The notes under the pieces were generated by a model. That model saw only the letters and a program-made list of their open reading frames with translations. It had not been told where the DNA came from and did no database searches. Shown here piece by piece: positions 25,523 to 32,857 of a DNA stretch of 32,857 nt (position 1 is the stretch's first letter; each line of letters starts with the position of its first letter). The stretch lies in the NCBI GenBank assembly GCA_903897925.1, contig CAIUDG010000116.1, forward strand, positions 1-32,857, written 5' to 3'. A program made the translations under genes and the position numbers. The stretch is from an uncultured beta proteobacterium (lineage in GTDB: Bacteria; Pseudomonadota; Gammaproteobacteria; Burkholderiales; Burkholderiaceae_C).

Positions 25523-26671
25523 ATGTCGCACCAACCCATCATCAACGACACCACCCTGCGCGACGGCGAACAGACCGCCGGGGTCGCGTTCACGGTGGCG
25601 GAAAAATGTGCCATTGCCACGGCGCTGGCCGAGGCCGGCGTGCCGGAGATGGAGATTGGCATCCCGGCCATGGGCGCCGAAGAAATCGATTGCATCAACC
25701 GCATCGCCGATCTGCAGCTGCCTGCGGCACTGATGGTCTGGGGCCGCCTGACCGATGCCGACCTGGCCAGTGCGCTGCGTTGCCAGGCTGACATCGTGCA
25801 CCTGTCGATTCCGGTTTCCGACATCCACCTGCGCTACAAACTGCGCCAGCCGCGCGCCTGGGTGCTGGCCCAGGTCACGCGCCTGGTCGAGGCGGCAGCG
25901 CGCAGTGGGCGAAAAATTTCACTGGGTGCCGAAGATGCCTCGCGTGCCGACGCCGAATTTCTGATTCAAGTGGCACGCCGGGCCCAGGACTGCGGTGCCA
26001 GCCGCATTCGCTTTGCCGACACGCTGGGGGTGCTCGACCCGTTCAGCACCTTTGCCGCCATTGCCCAGCTGCGCGCCGCAGTCGATATGGAAATTGAAAT
26101 CCACGCACACAACGACCTGGGCCTGGCCACCGCCAACACGCTGGCTGCCTTGCGGGCCGGCGCCACCCACGCCAACACCACCGTCAACGGCCTGGGCGAA
26201 CGTGCAGGCAACGCCGCTCTGGAAGAGGTGGTGATGGCGCTGCGCCATCTGCACCACACCGAAAGCGGCGTCGACACGCATGCACTGGTGCCGATTTCGC
26301 ACCTGGTGGCGGGCGCATCCGGGCGCGCCGTGGCATGCAACAAAAGCATTGTTGGCAGCGCCGTATTCACCCATGAATCCGGCATCCATATCGACGGCCT
26401 GCTGAAAAACGCATCCACGTACGAAAGTTTTGATCCCTCCGAACTGGGGCGCCAGCGCAGCACCGTGCTCGGCAAGCATTCCGGCTCGCAGGCGGTGCGC
26501 CAAGCCTACGCCAAGCTCGGCCTGGTGCTCGACGACGATGCGCTGGTGGGGCGGGTGCTGCTGCAGATCCGCGACCACGCCATGCGCGCCAAACAGGAAC
26601 CCAGCGCCGATGAACTGCGCGGCTTTTTGCTGGTGTCACTGGAAGCCTCGGCGCAAGGTTGCGCATCATGA
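25523..26671 (+). CDS. nifV: Homocitrate synthase NifV
   Basis: NifV condenses acetyl-CoA and 2-oxoglutarate to homocitrate, the organic ligand of FeMo-co. The 382-residue protein has the family start [16 protein letters not shown], the metal-binding HAHNDLG (about residue 194) and the [13 protein letters not shown] signature (about 223). The sigma-54 promoter and NifA site upstream show nif control. The stop overlaps the cysE ATG by 4 bases, as in the nifV-cysE-nifW arrangement of Azotobacter. Confidence 0.95.
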   Translation: MSHQPIINDTTLRDGEQTAGVAFTVAEKCAIATALAEAGVPEMEIGIPAMGAEEIDCINRIADLQLPAALMVWGRLTDADLASALRCQADIVHLSIPVSDIHLRYKLRQPRAWVLAQVTRLVEAAARSGRKISLGAEDASRADAEFLIQVARRAQDCGASRIRFADTLGVLDPFSTFAAIAQLRAAVDMEIEIHAHNDLGLATANTLAALRAGATHANTTVNGLGERAGNAALEEVVMALRHLHHTESGVDTHALVPISHLVAGASGRAVACNKSIVGSAVFTHESGIHIDGLLKNASTYESFDPSELGRQRSTVLGKHSGSQAVRQAYAKLGLVLDDDALVGRVLLQIRDHAMRAKQEPSADELRGFLLVSLEASAQGCAS

Positions 26672-27378
26672 ACAAGACAGCATCATGGTGGGCCTTGCTG
26701 GTAGGTGATGTGCACTGCGTGCTGCAGCGCGACCCGGCGGCGCGCAGCCTGCTCGAAGCCTGGACGATTTATCCCGGCGTCCACGCCATTGCCCACCACC
26801 GGCTGGCACATGCCTTGTGGCAGCGCGGCTGGCGCTATCTGCCACGCTGGATTTCCTTTGTCTCGCGCTGGCTGACACAGATCGACATTCACCCGGGCGC
26901 CCGCATCGGCGCGCGCTTCTTTATTGACCATGGCACCGGTGTCGTGATTGGTGAAACTGCCGAAATCGGCCATGACGTGACGCTCTACCACGGCGTCACC
27001 TTGGGCGGCACAGCCTGGCATGCCGGCAAGCGCCATCCGACGCTGGGCAACCATGTCATCGTTGGCGCTGGCGCCAAAATTCTGGGTCCGATCCGCGTCG
27101 GCGACCGGGCCCGCATTGCCGCCAATTCGGTGGTCATTGAGGGCGTCCCCAACGACGCCACCGTGGTTGGCATCCCGGGCCGCGTGGTCTCACCGCAGCG
27201 CCCAACGACACACGGTTTTGACCTCGACCACCATTTGATTCCCGACCCGGTGGGCAAGGCCATTGCCTGCCTGTTGGACCGCGTGGCGCAGTTGGAGCGC
27301 GTGCAGTCGCCCAGCGGCGACAGTGCCTGCGCAAGCTGCGACGAGGCCTGTGTGGAACCCCTTTTCAACCTGGAGTAA
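26668..27378 (+). CDS. cysE: Serine O-acetyltransferase (nif-linked)
   Basis: CysE makes O-acetylserine for cysteine synthesis; a nif-linked copy supplies cysteine when the desulfurases need sulfur. The 236-residue protein has the left-handed helix hexapeptide repeats ([47 protein letters not shown]). The ATG at 26668 overlaps the nifV stop by 4 bases; an in-frame TTG at 26659 is a less likely start. The C-terminal tail has three cysteines (ACASCDEAC), unusual for the family and possibly regulatory or metal-binding. Confidence 0.93.
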   Translation: MNKTASWWALLVGDVHCVLQRDPAARSLLEAWTIYPGVHAIAHHRLAHALWQRGWRYLPRWISFVSRWLTQIDIHPGARIGARFFIDHGTGVVIGETAEIGHDVTLYHGVTLGGTAWHAGKRHPTLGNHVIVGAGAKILGPIRVGDRARIAANSVVIEGVPNDATVVGIPGRVVSPQRPTTHGFDLDHHLIPDPVGKAIACLLDRVAQLERVQSPSGDSACASCDEACVEPLFNLE

Positions 27379-27384
27379 GACACC

Positions 27385-27723
27385 ATGGAAACCTTCCTCT
27401 TGCAGCTCAAGGAGTTGTCCTCCGCCGAGGACTTCCTGCAGTACTTCGGCGTGCCCTTCGACCAGCATGTGGTGAATGTCAGCCGCCTGCACATTCTCAA
27501 ACGCTTCTTTCAGTACATCCGCCAGGAAAACCTGCTGGCGCCGAGCAACGAAGTCGCCTTGTACGCCGCCTACCGCGAGCAGCTGATGAAGGCCTACAGC
27601 GACTTTGTCAGCTCCACCCCGGCGCAGGAAAAAGTGTTCAAGGTGTTCCAGGACACCGACGGCCGCCAGCACGTGTCGCTGGACAGTTTGCGCGCCACCA
27701 TGACCCCGCGGCTTGCCGCCTGA
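27385..27723 (+). CDS. nifW: Nitrogenase stabilising/protective protein NifW
   Basis: A 112-residue NifW family protein: LQLKELSSAEDFLQYFGVPFD at the start, VVNVSRLHILKRFFQYI in the middle and PAQEKVFKVF near the C terminus, all typical. NifW associates with MoFe protein maturation or protection against oxygen. It is 6 bases after cysE and 13 bases before fixA. Confidence 0.95.
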   Translation: METFLLQLKELSSAEDFLQYFGVPFDQHVVNVSRLHILKRFFQYIRQENLLAPSNEVALYAAYREQLMKAYSDFVSSTPAQEKVFKVFQDTDGRQHVSLDSLRATMTPRLAA

Positions 27724-27736
27724 AAGGAGCAGTTCC

Positions 27737-28585
27737 ATGCATATCGTTGTTTGCATCAAGCAGGTGCCGGATTCGGCGCAGATTCGCGTTCACCCGGTGA
27801 CCAACACCATCATGCGCCAGGGCGTGCCGGCGATCGTCAACCCCTACGACCTGTTCTCGCTGGAAGAGGCGCTGCGACTGAAAGACAAATTCGGTGGCAA
27901 GGTCACCATGCTGTGCATGGGGCCGCCACAGGCCGAAGAGGCATTGCGCAAATGCATCAGCTTTGGCGCCGACGACGCGGTGCTGGTGACCGACCGCGCC
28001 TTCGCCGGTGCCGACACCCTGGCGACCTCGTACGCGCTGGCCGCCGGCGTGCGCCAGATCGCCAAGGAACAGGCGGTCGACATTGTATTTACCGGCAAGC
28101 AAACGATCGACGGCGACACCGCGCAAGTCGGCCCGGGCATTGCCAAGCGCATGGGGCTGCAGCTGCTGACCTATGTGTCGCGCATCATCGAAACCGATCT
28201 GGAAAACCGCACCATCACGGTGGAGCGGCGCGCCGAAGGCGGCGTGCAAGTGCTGAAAACCGCCTTGCCGTGCCTGATCACCATGCTTGAGAACACCAAC
28301 GAAATGCGCTTCGCGGCGCTGCCGGCCATGATCCACGCCGCCGCCTATCCGGTGCGCAAATGGAGCAAGGAACAAGCCGGCATTGAAGACCTGACCAAGA
28401 TTGGCCTGAAGGGTTCGCCCACCGTGGTCAGCAAGGTTTTCGGTCCCACCCCGCGCAGCGAAAAGGCCGAAATTCTGGAGCTGGAAAGTTCCACCTTGCG
28501 CGACGTGTCACTGAATCTGATCCAGAAAATTTTTACCCGCCATCCGACGCTGGAAGCTGACTTGCTGATGAAGGAGATGACATGA
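27737..28585 (+). CDS. fixA: Electron-transfer flavoprotein beta subunit FixA
   Basis: FixA is the small subunit of the FixABCX complex, which bifurcates electrons from NADH to quinone and to a low-potential ferredoxin or flavodoxin for nitrogenase. The 282-residue protein begins [16 protein letters not shown] and contains [21 protein letters not shown] split around the ETF nucleotide-binding core, both typical. An AAAGGAG site precedes the ATG. The stop overlaps fixB by 4 bases. Confidence 0.96.
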   Translation: MHIVVCIKQVPDSAQIRVHPVTNTIMRQGVPAIVNPYDLFSLEEALRLKDKFGGKVTMLCMGPPQAEEALRKCISFGADDAVLVTDRAFAGADTLATSYALAAGVRQIAKEQAVDIVFTGKQTIDGDTAQVGPGIAKRMGLQLLTYVSRIIETDLENRTITVERRAEGGVQVLKTALPCLITMLENTNEMRFAALPAMIHAAAYPVRKWSKEQAGIEDLTKIGLKGSPTVVSKVFGPTPRSEKAEILELESSTLRDVSLNLIQKIFTRHPTLEADLLMKEMT

Positions 28586-29697
28586 GCCAACCCACCCCCG
28601 CTGCCGCTGAACCGGCAAAGCGCCCGACCGCAGGACGCGGTCGCAACCTGGAATTGTCCGAGGAGCTGAAGGCCTACAAGGGCGTTTGGGTTTTCATCGA
28701 ACACGACCGCAGCCACGTGCACAGCGTGTCCTGGGAACTGGTGGGCGAGGCGCGCAAGCTGGCCGACCAACTCGGCTGTCCGGTCAGTGCGGTACTGCTG
28801 GGCGGACCGGACGAGTCGCTGGAGAAGTTTGCCGCCGAGGCTTTCACCTTTGGCGCCGACCAGGCCTACATCATGCAAGACCCGGTGCTCAAGGGCTACC
28901 GCAACGAGCCCTTCACCAAAGGCATGACCGATCTGGTGAACAAGTACAAGCCGGAAATTCTGCTGCTGGGGGCCACCTCGATGGGCCGCGATCTGGCGGG
29001 CTCGGTGGCGACCACCTTGCTCACCGGCCTGACCGCCGACTGCACCGAGCTGCGCATTGACCCGGTCAGCAAGGCGCTGGCCGCCACCCGTCCGACCTTT
29101 GGCGGTTCGCTCTACTGCACCATCATGACCCTGGCCTACCGCCCGCAAATGGCCACGGTACGGCCGCGTGTCATGGAGATGCCGCGCGCCGACGCCAGCC
29201 GCAGCGGTGCCATTACTTACGACACGCTGGGCATGGTCGAAACCCAGATCGTCACCAAGTTGCTGGACTTTATTGCCGACGCCCACAGCAACAAAATCAA
29301 CCTGCCCTACGCCGACGTGATTGTCAGCGGCGGCAAGGGCATGAAAAACCCGGAAAACTTCAAGCTGGTGTTCGAGCTGGCGCGTGTGCTCGGCGGCGAG
29401 GTCGGCGCCACCCGCCCCTGCGTGCAGGCAGGCTGGGTAGAGGCCGATCGCCAGGTCGGGCAAACCGGCAAGACGGTGCGCCCCAAGCTCTACATTGCGG
29501 CCGGCATTTCCGGTGCGGTGCAGCACCGGGTCGGCTGCGAAGCAGCGGACGTGATCGTGGCCATCAACACCGATGCCAACGCACCGATTTTTGACTTCGC
29601 GCACTACGGCATTGTCGGCAACGCCATGCAGGTGCTGCCGGCCCTGACGCAAGGCTTTGCATCGCATCTGGCGCTGCGCACGCGCCAGGCCGCCTAA
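28582..29697 (+). CDS. fixB: Electron-transfer flavoprotein alpha subunit FixB
   Basis: A 371-residue ETF alpha-type subunit. The N-terminal 30 residues are a low-complexity extension; then [20 protein letters not shown] starts the conserved part. The FAD-binding C-terminal region shows [33 protein letters not shown] split by a short gap, and [13 protein letters not shown], as in FixB. It would form the heterodimer with FixA that holds the bifurcating FAD. Confidence 0.96.
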   Translation: MSQPTPAAAEPAKRPTAGRGRNLELSEELKAYKGVWVFIEHDRSHVHSVSWELVGEARKLADQLGCPVSAVLLGGPDESLEKFAAEAFTFGADQAYIMQDPVLKGYRNEPFTKGMTDLVNKYKPEILLLGATSMGRDLAGSVATTLLTGLTADCTELRIDPVSKALAATRPTFGGSLYCTIMTLAYRPQMATVRPRVMEMPRADASRSGAITYDTLGMVETQIVTKLLDFIADAHSNKINLPYADVIVSGGKGMKNPENFKLVFELARVLGGEVGATRPCVQAGWVEADRQVGQTGKTVRPKLYIAAGISGAVQHRVGCEAADVIVAINTDANAPIFDFAHYGIVGNAMQVLPALTQGFASHLALRTRQAA

Positions 29698-29715
29698 AGC
29701 TTCAAGGAGAACTCG

Positions 29716-31026
29716 ATGAAAAAGCCATCCCAGTTTGACGCCATCGTGGTCGGCGCCGGACCTTCCGGCAACGCCTGCGCCTACACCATGGCCAAGGCCG
29801 GCCTGAAGGTGCTGCAGATCGAACGCGGTGAATACCCCGGCAGCAAGAATGTGCAGGGCGCGATTCTCTACGCCAAGGCGCTGGAAGAAATCATTCCCGA
29901 CTTTCGCGATGACGCGCCGCTCGAGCGCCACATTATTGAGCAGCGCATGTGGGTGCTGGACGACAACTCGTTTGTTGGCACGCACATTCGCAGCGAGGAA
30001 TACAACAAGCCTCCCTACAACCGCTACACCATTTTGCGCGCGCAGTTTGACAAGTGGTTCAGTTCCAAGGTGCGCGAGGCCGGCGCCCTGCTGATCTGCG
30101 AAACCACCGTCGATCACCTGATCATGGATGGCGACCAGGTGGTCGGCGTGCAGTGCGACCGGCTCAGCGGCGATGTCTATGCCGATGTGGTGATTTTGGC
30201 CGACGGCGTCAATTCCACCCTGGCACGCAAGGCCGGCTTCCATGGGGAAATTCCGGCCGGCAACGTGGCCCTGGCGGTGAAGGAAATTCTGTTCATGCCG
30301 GAGGACACGATTCGCCAGCGTTTCAACATTGGCGAAGAATCGGGGGTGGTGATCGAGATGGTCGGGCGCATCACCGACGGCATGATGGGTACCGGCTTTC
30401 TCTACACCAACAAAGAGTCGATCACCATCGGTGTCGGCTGCATGCTGGGCGACTTCAAGGCGAATCCGAACCGCACCTCGCCCTACACCTTGCTGGAACA
30501 GATGAAGCAGCACCCGTCGATCGCGCCGCTGATTGAAGGCGGCGAGATGAAGGAATACTGCGCCCACCTGATTCCCGAAGGCGGCTTTCACGCCATTCCA
30601 CAAATTTATGGCAACGGCTGGATGATTGTCGGCGACTCGGGCGGCTTCGTGAACGCGGTGCACCGCGAAGGCTCCAACCTGGCCATGACCACCGGCCGTC
30701 TGGCCGCCGAAACCGTGATTGCCGCCAAGGCCGCCGGCAAGGGCTATCGCGCAGCGGCGCTGAATGGCTACAAAAAAGCACTCGATGACAGCTTCGTGAT
30801 GAAAGACCTGTTCAAGTACCGCGACATGCCCGCGGTGTTGCACAAGAACCCGCAGTTCTTTACCAGCTACCCGGACATGCTGGCGCAGGCGGCGCGCACC
30901 ATGATCACGGTCGATGGGGTCGACAAGAAGACCAAAGAGCGCGAAATTTTTGCCAACTTCCGTTCCACCCGCAAGCTCTCCGGCCTGGTCGGCGACGCAT
31001 ACAAACTCTGGAAGGCGATACGATGA
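29716..31026 (+). CDS. fixC: FixC flavoprotein (ETF-quinone oxidoreductase-like)
   Basis: FixC carries FAD and delivers the high-potential branch of electrons to quinone. The 436-residue protein starts with the dinucleotide-binding fold (DAIVVGAGPSGNACAYTMAK, residues about 8-27), and has the GDSGGFVNAVHREG segment near residue 311 typical of the ETF-QO family. AAGGAG precedes the ATG at 29716. The stop overlaps fixX by 4 bases. Confidence 0.96.
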   Translation: MKKPSQFDAIVVGAGPSGNACAYTMAKAGLKVLQIERGEYPGSKNVQGAILYAKALEEIIPDFRDDAPLERHIIEQRMWVLDDNSFVGTHIRSEEYNKPPYNRYTILRAQFDKWFSSKVREAGALLICETTVDHLIMDGDQVVGVQCDRLSGDVYADVVILADGVNSTLARKAGFHGEIPAGNVALAVKEILFMPEDTIRQRFNIGEESGVVIEMVGRITDGMMGTGFLYTNKESITIGVGCMLGDFKANPNRTSPYTLLEQMKQHPSIAPLIEGGEMKEYCAHLIPEGGFHAIPQIYGNGWMIVGDSGGFVNAVHREGSNLAMTTGRLAAETVIAAKAAGKGYRAAALNGYKKALDDSFVMKDLFKYRDMPAVLHKNPQFFTSYPDMLAQAARTMITVDGVDKKTKEREIFANFRSTRKLSGLVGDAYKLWKAIR

Positions 31027-31322
31027 CACCGATTACCGTCAAGGTCGAGGACAAGCTGTTTCAGAACCGCTACCGGGTTGACGCCGGACGTCCGCACATC
31101 AAAATCAAGGACGCGAATGTCTGCGTCAGCGACTGCCAGGACAAGAGTTGCACCTTTGTCTGCCCAGCCTCCTGCTACACCATGGAAGGCAATGGTGCCG
31201 TGACCCTGATCACCGACGGCTGCCTGGAGTGCGGCAGCTGCCGCATCATCTGCTCCGAGCACGCCAATGTGGACTGGGAGTACCCGCGCGGCGGGCACGG
31301 CATTCTGTTCAAGTTCGGCTGA
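31023..31322 (+). CDS. fixX: Ferredoxin-like protein FixX
   Basis: A 99-residue ferredoxin-like subunit of FixABCX. Cysteines lie in VSDCQDKSCTFVCPASCY and in GCLECGSCRIICSEH, the [4Fe-4S] cluster ligands. It ends the fix set; modD follows 115 bases later. Confidence 0.95.
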   Translation: MTPITVKVEDKLFQNRYRVDAGRPHIKIKDANVCVSDCQDKSCTFVCPASCYTMEGNGAVTLITDGCLECGSCRIICSEHANVDWEYPRGGHGILFKFG

Positions 31323-31437
31323 GCGATGCTGGCAAGGCCGGCCTCCTCCGTGCGCGGGTACCCATGGCGTGATTCCTTCTGGGGCAGTGAAAGCCGCTTG
31401 CGCAGCGCGCACCCACTGACCCACTGCAAAGCTGGCG

Positions 31438-32322
31438 ATGCGCGTTTTGAGTGACCAGCAACTGCTGGACCTGCTGCACGAGGATGTGCCGTTTGGCGAC
31501 CTGACAACCCTGTCCCTGGGGCTGGCCCAGCAGAGCGCCCGCCTGGAATTCCGGGCACGCCAGACGATGACCGTGGCAGCCACGGAAGAGGCCGCCCGCT
31601 TGCTGGAATTGGCCGGTGCCCAGACCGCGCTGCTGGCGCCATCCGGCAGCCTGCTGCACAGCAATGACGTGATCTTGCGCGCGTGCGCAACGGCGGGTCA
31701 GTTGCACGCGGCCTGGAAAGCCGCGCAGACGCTGGTCGAATGGGCCAGTGGCATTGCCACGGCCAGCGCTGCCATGGTGGCTGCAGCCCAGGGCGTGGCG
31801 GTGGCCTGCACACGCAAAAACGTGCCCGGAACCAAAGCCTTGTCGGTCAAGGCAGTGCGCGCGGGTGGCGCGGTACTGCACCGCCTGGGGCTGTCGGAAA
31901 CGCTGCTGGTGTTTGCCGAGCACCGGATGTATTTGCACGAGACGCCACTGCAAACCGTGGACCGCCTGCGCCGCTGTCAACCGGAAAAGAAAATTGTGGT
32001 GGAGGTCGGCGACCTTGCCGAGGCGCTGCGCTGGGCCGCAGCCGGTGCCGACGTGCTTCAGCTGGAAAAATTCACACCGGACGCCGTGGCCTCGGTGCAC
32101 CAGGCGCTGGCAGCAAGCGCCATCTCACCGCGTCCAAGGCTGGCCGCAGCCGGCGGCGTCCACGCCGGGAATGCCGCGGCCTACGTGGCCGCCGGTGCCG
32201 ATGTGCTCGTCACCTCCGCGCCTTACGCGGCGCCGCCCAAAGATGTGCAGGTGCACTTTTTCGCCGCTGCAACCAGGAGGCCGGGCGGTAGAAATCGCCG
32301 AAGCGAAAAGCGACCCCGTTGA
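31438..32322 (+). CDS. modD: ModD-type (NadC-like) molybdenum-linked protein
   Basis: The 294-residue product belongs to the quinolinate phosphoribosyltransferase fold and most resembles ModD: LLHEDVPFGDLTT at residue about 12, ACTRKNVPGTKALSVKAV at about 121, RMYLHETP and LEKFTPDAV near 215. ModD proteins are seen with mod genes, but their reaction is not established. The last about 18 residues (TRRPGGRNRRSEKRPR) look unlike the family and coincide with the 16-base repeat at 32283-32298, so the natural C terminus may have been altered by a rearrangement. Confidence 0.88.
   Translation: MRVLSDQQLLDLLHEDVPFGDLTTLSLGLAQQSARLEFRARQTMTVAATEEAARLLELAGAQTALLAPSGSLLHSNDVILRACATAGQLHAAWKAAQTLVEWASGIATASAAMVAAAQGVAVACTRKNVPGTKALSVKAVRAGGAVLHRLGLSETLLVFAEHRMYLHETPLQTVDRLRRCQPEKKIVVEVGDLAEALRWAAAGADVLQLEKFTPDAVASVHQALAASAISPRPRLAAAGGVHAGNAAAYVAAGADVLVTSAPYAAPPKDVQVHFFAAATRRPGGRNRRSEKRPR
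32283..32298 (+). repeat. 16-base direct repeat, copy 2
   Basis: GGGCGGTAGAAATCGC, identical to 9760-9775 and in the same orientation. It lies within the atypical 3' end of modD. Confidence 0.7.
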
Positions 32323-32475
32323 GGCCATGAACCGGCCCGGCCCCTGGCCGTTGGCACCGAGCGCGGCTGCGTTGGTCGACTTGGCCTTGGCGCCACCCGG
32401 GTGCTTCATGCGGTAGCGCGGCGCATGGCTGATGGTGGCGAGGTAGGCAATCGCTGCTTCAATGCGCGGTCGCAA
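32299..32475 (-). pseudogene. Possible gene remnant after the Rieske ferredoxin
   Basis: Directly after the Rieske stop codon, an open frame starts with TTG (32475) and reads RPRIEAAIAYLATISHAPRYR and then KHPGGAKAKSTNAAALG before running into antisense of modD. The first 60 or so residues look protein-like, but there is no ribosome site, no ATG and no family match that I can make. It may be the remains of a gene cut by the junction at about 32280-32300, or may be a chance frame. Confidence 0.3.
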
Positions 32476-32790
32476 TCAAGCGAGCCTCAACATCACGCGC
32501 ATGTTTTCGATGCGCACGGCATAGGTCTTGATGCCTTCGGTCAGCGGTGCGCACAAGGCCTGGCCGGTGCAGACATCAAACTTGCCCTGGTGCAGAGGAC
32601 ACTCGATTTCACGGCCCTCCAAAAATCCATCGCTCATGCGTGCGTGGCCATGGGTGCAAATGTTGTCGGTGGCGAATACTTCGCCTTCGACTTCATAGAG
32701 GGCAATATCCTTGCCACCCACAAGCACGCCAATCACGTCGCCTTCGGGCACATCTGCCACTGCAGCGGCATCGATCCAGTTGTCAGTCAT
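32476..32790 (-). CDS. Rieske-type [2Fe-2S] ferredoxin of a ring-hydroxylating dioxygenase
   Basis: A 104-residue Rieske ferredoxin with the cluster motifs CTHGH (residues about 45-49) and CPLHQG (about 64-69), i.e. C-x-H and C-x2-H. Such proteins pass electrons from a reductase to an aromatic ring-hydroxylating oxygenase. It starts 9 bases after a dioxygenase beta-subunit gene fragment, an order found in naphthalene/salicylate (nag-type) operons. It is unrelated to nitrogen fixation and marks the right border of the nif region. Confidence 0.9.
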   Translation of the reverse strand: MTDNWIDAAAVADVPEGDVIGVLVGGKDIALYEVEGEVFATDNICTHGHARMSDGFLEGREIECPLHQGKFDVCTGQALCAPLTEGIKTYAVRIENMRVMLRLA

Positions 32791-32799
32791 GGTGCGCCC

Positions 32800-32857
32800 T
32801 TAAATCGGATAGATGATGGAGTTGGCGATCATTTCGCTGTCATAGACGCACAGCCGC
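32800..32857 (-). CDS. Ring-hydroxylating dioxygenase beta subunit, C-terminal end (cut by window edge)
   Basis: Only the last 18 codons are present: RLCVYDSEMIANSIIYPI then TAA at 32800-32802. The ending YDS-x6-S-x2-YPI resembles beta subunits of salicylate- or anthranilate-type dioxygenases, and the downstream Rieske ferredoxin supports this. The short length limits confidence. Confidence 0.6.
   Translation of the reverse strand, partial: RLCVYDSEMIANSIIYPI

Noticed and set aside
28345..31029. An 894-codon open frame on the minus strand across fixABCX
   Set aside because: It lies wholly antisense to four well-recognised genes and shows the histidine/glutamine/alanine-rich composition of an antisense frame in GC-rich DNA; no family features.

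Overview
The window is a large nitrogen-fixation (nif) region with its molybdenum, iron-sulfur and electron-supply genes, about 33 kb at high G+C with almost no non-coding space. NifA has the redox-sensitive cysteine spacing and no nifL is present, DraT/DraG are encoded, and a ring-hydroxylating dioxygenase gene fragment sits at the right edge. Together these suggest a beta-proteobacterial diazotroph of the order Burkholderiales, perhaps a Comamonadaceae-type organism such as Polaromonas or Rhodoferax. The genus is an inference from gene content and was not tested.

Layout. (1) 1-1309, minus strand: nifH and the first third of nifD. (2) 1310-1731: a divergent control region with one NifA-type upstream site midway between two -24/-12 promoters. 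(3) 1732-4819, plus: an unrecognised 202-residue protein, draT, draG, an ArsC-like nitrogenase-associated protein and an FmdB-type zinc ribbon protein. (4) 4820-9753, plus: molybdenum genes, namely an unknown protein, modE, modA, a NifX-family protein, nifQ, modB and modC. (5) 18473 down to 9802, minus: a long nifB operon (nifB, fdxN, an IscA-like protein, a helical-repeat protein, the Fe-S LRV protein, two nifZ paralogues, a DUF3024-like protein, nifS, nifT, a 92-residue unknown, a DegT-like protein, a SIR2-like protein and a 2Fe-2S ferredoxin). (6) nifA, 20362 down to 18659. (7) 20623-25345, plus: a second Fe-S assembly operon of ISC type (iscS, iscU, erpA, iscA, hscA, fdx) with its own sigma-54 promoter. 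(8) 25523-32322, plus: nifV, cysE, nifW, fixABCX and modD. (9) Right edge, minus: a Rieske ferredoxin and the 3' end of a dioxygenase beta subunit, from an aromatic-degradation operon.

How it works together. NifA would activate the -24/-12 promoters of nifH, the draTG group, nifB, the isc-type operon and nifV. ModABC and NifQ bring molybdenum to the cofactor; NifB, FdxN, the NifX-family protein and NifV build FeMo-co. The ISC-type set and NifS supply Fe-S clusters, CysE supplies cysteine, and NifW/NifZ/NifT and the LRV protein are accessory. FixABCX supplies low-potential electrons, and DraT/DraG switch NifH off and on by ADP-ribosylation.

The most unusual parts are the 3' end of the nifB operon, where a DegT-fold protein without its PLP lysine is next to a SIR2-like protein with degenerate motifs, and the apparently NifA/sigma-54-controlled complete ISC set that stands in for nifU. 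All family assignments come from reading motifs by eye; no database search was run.
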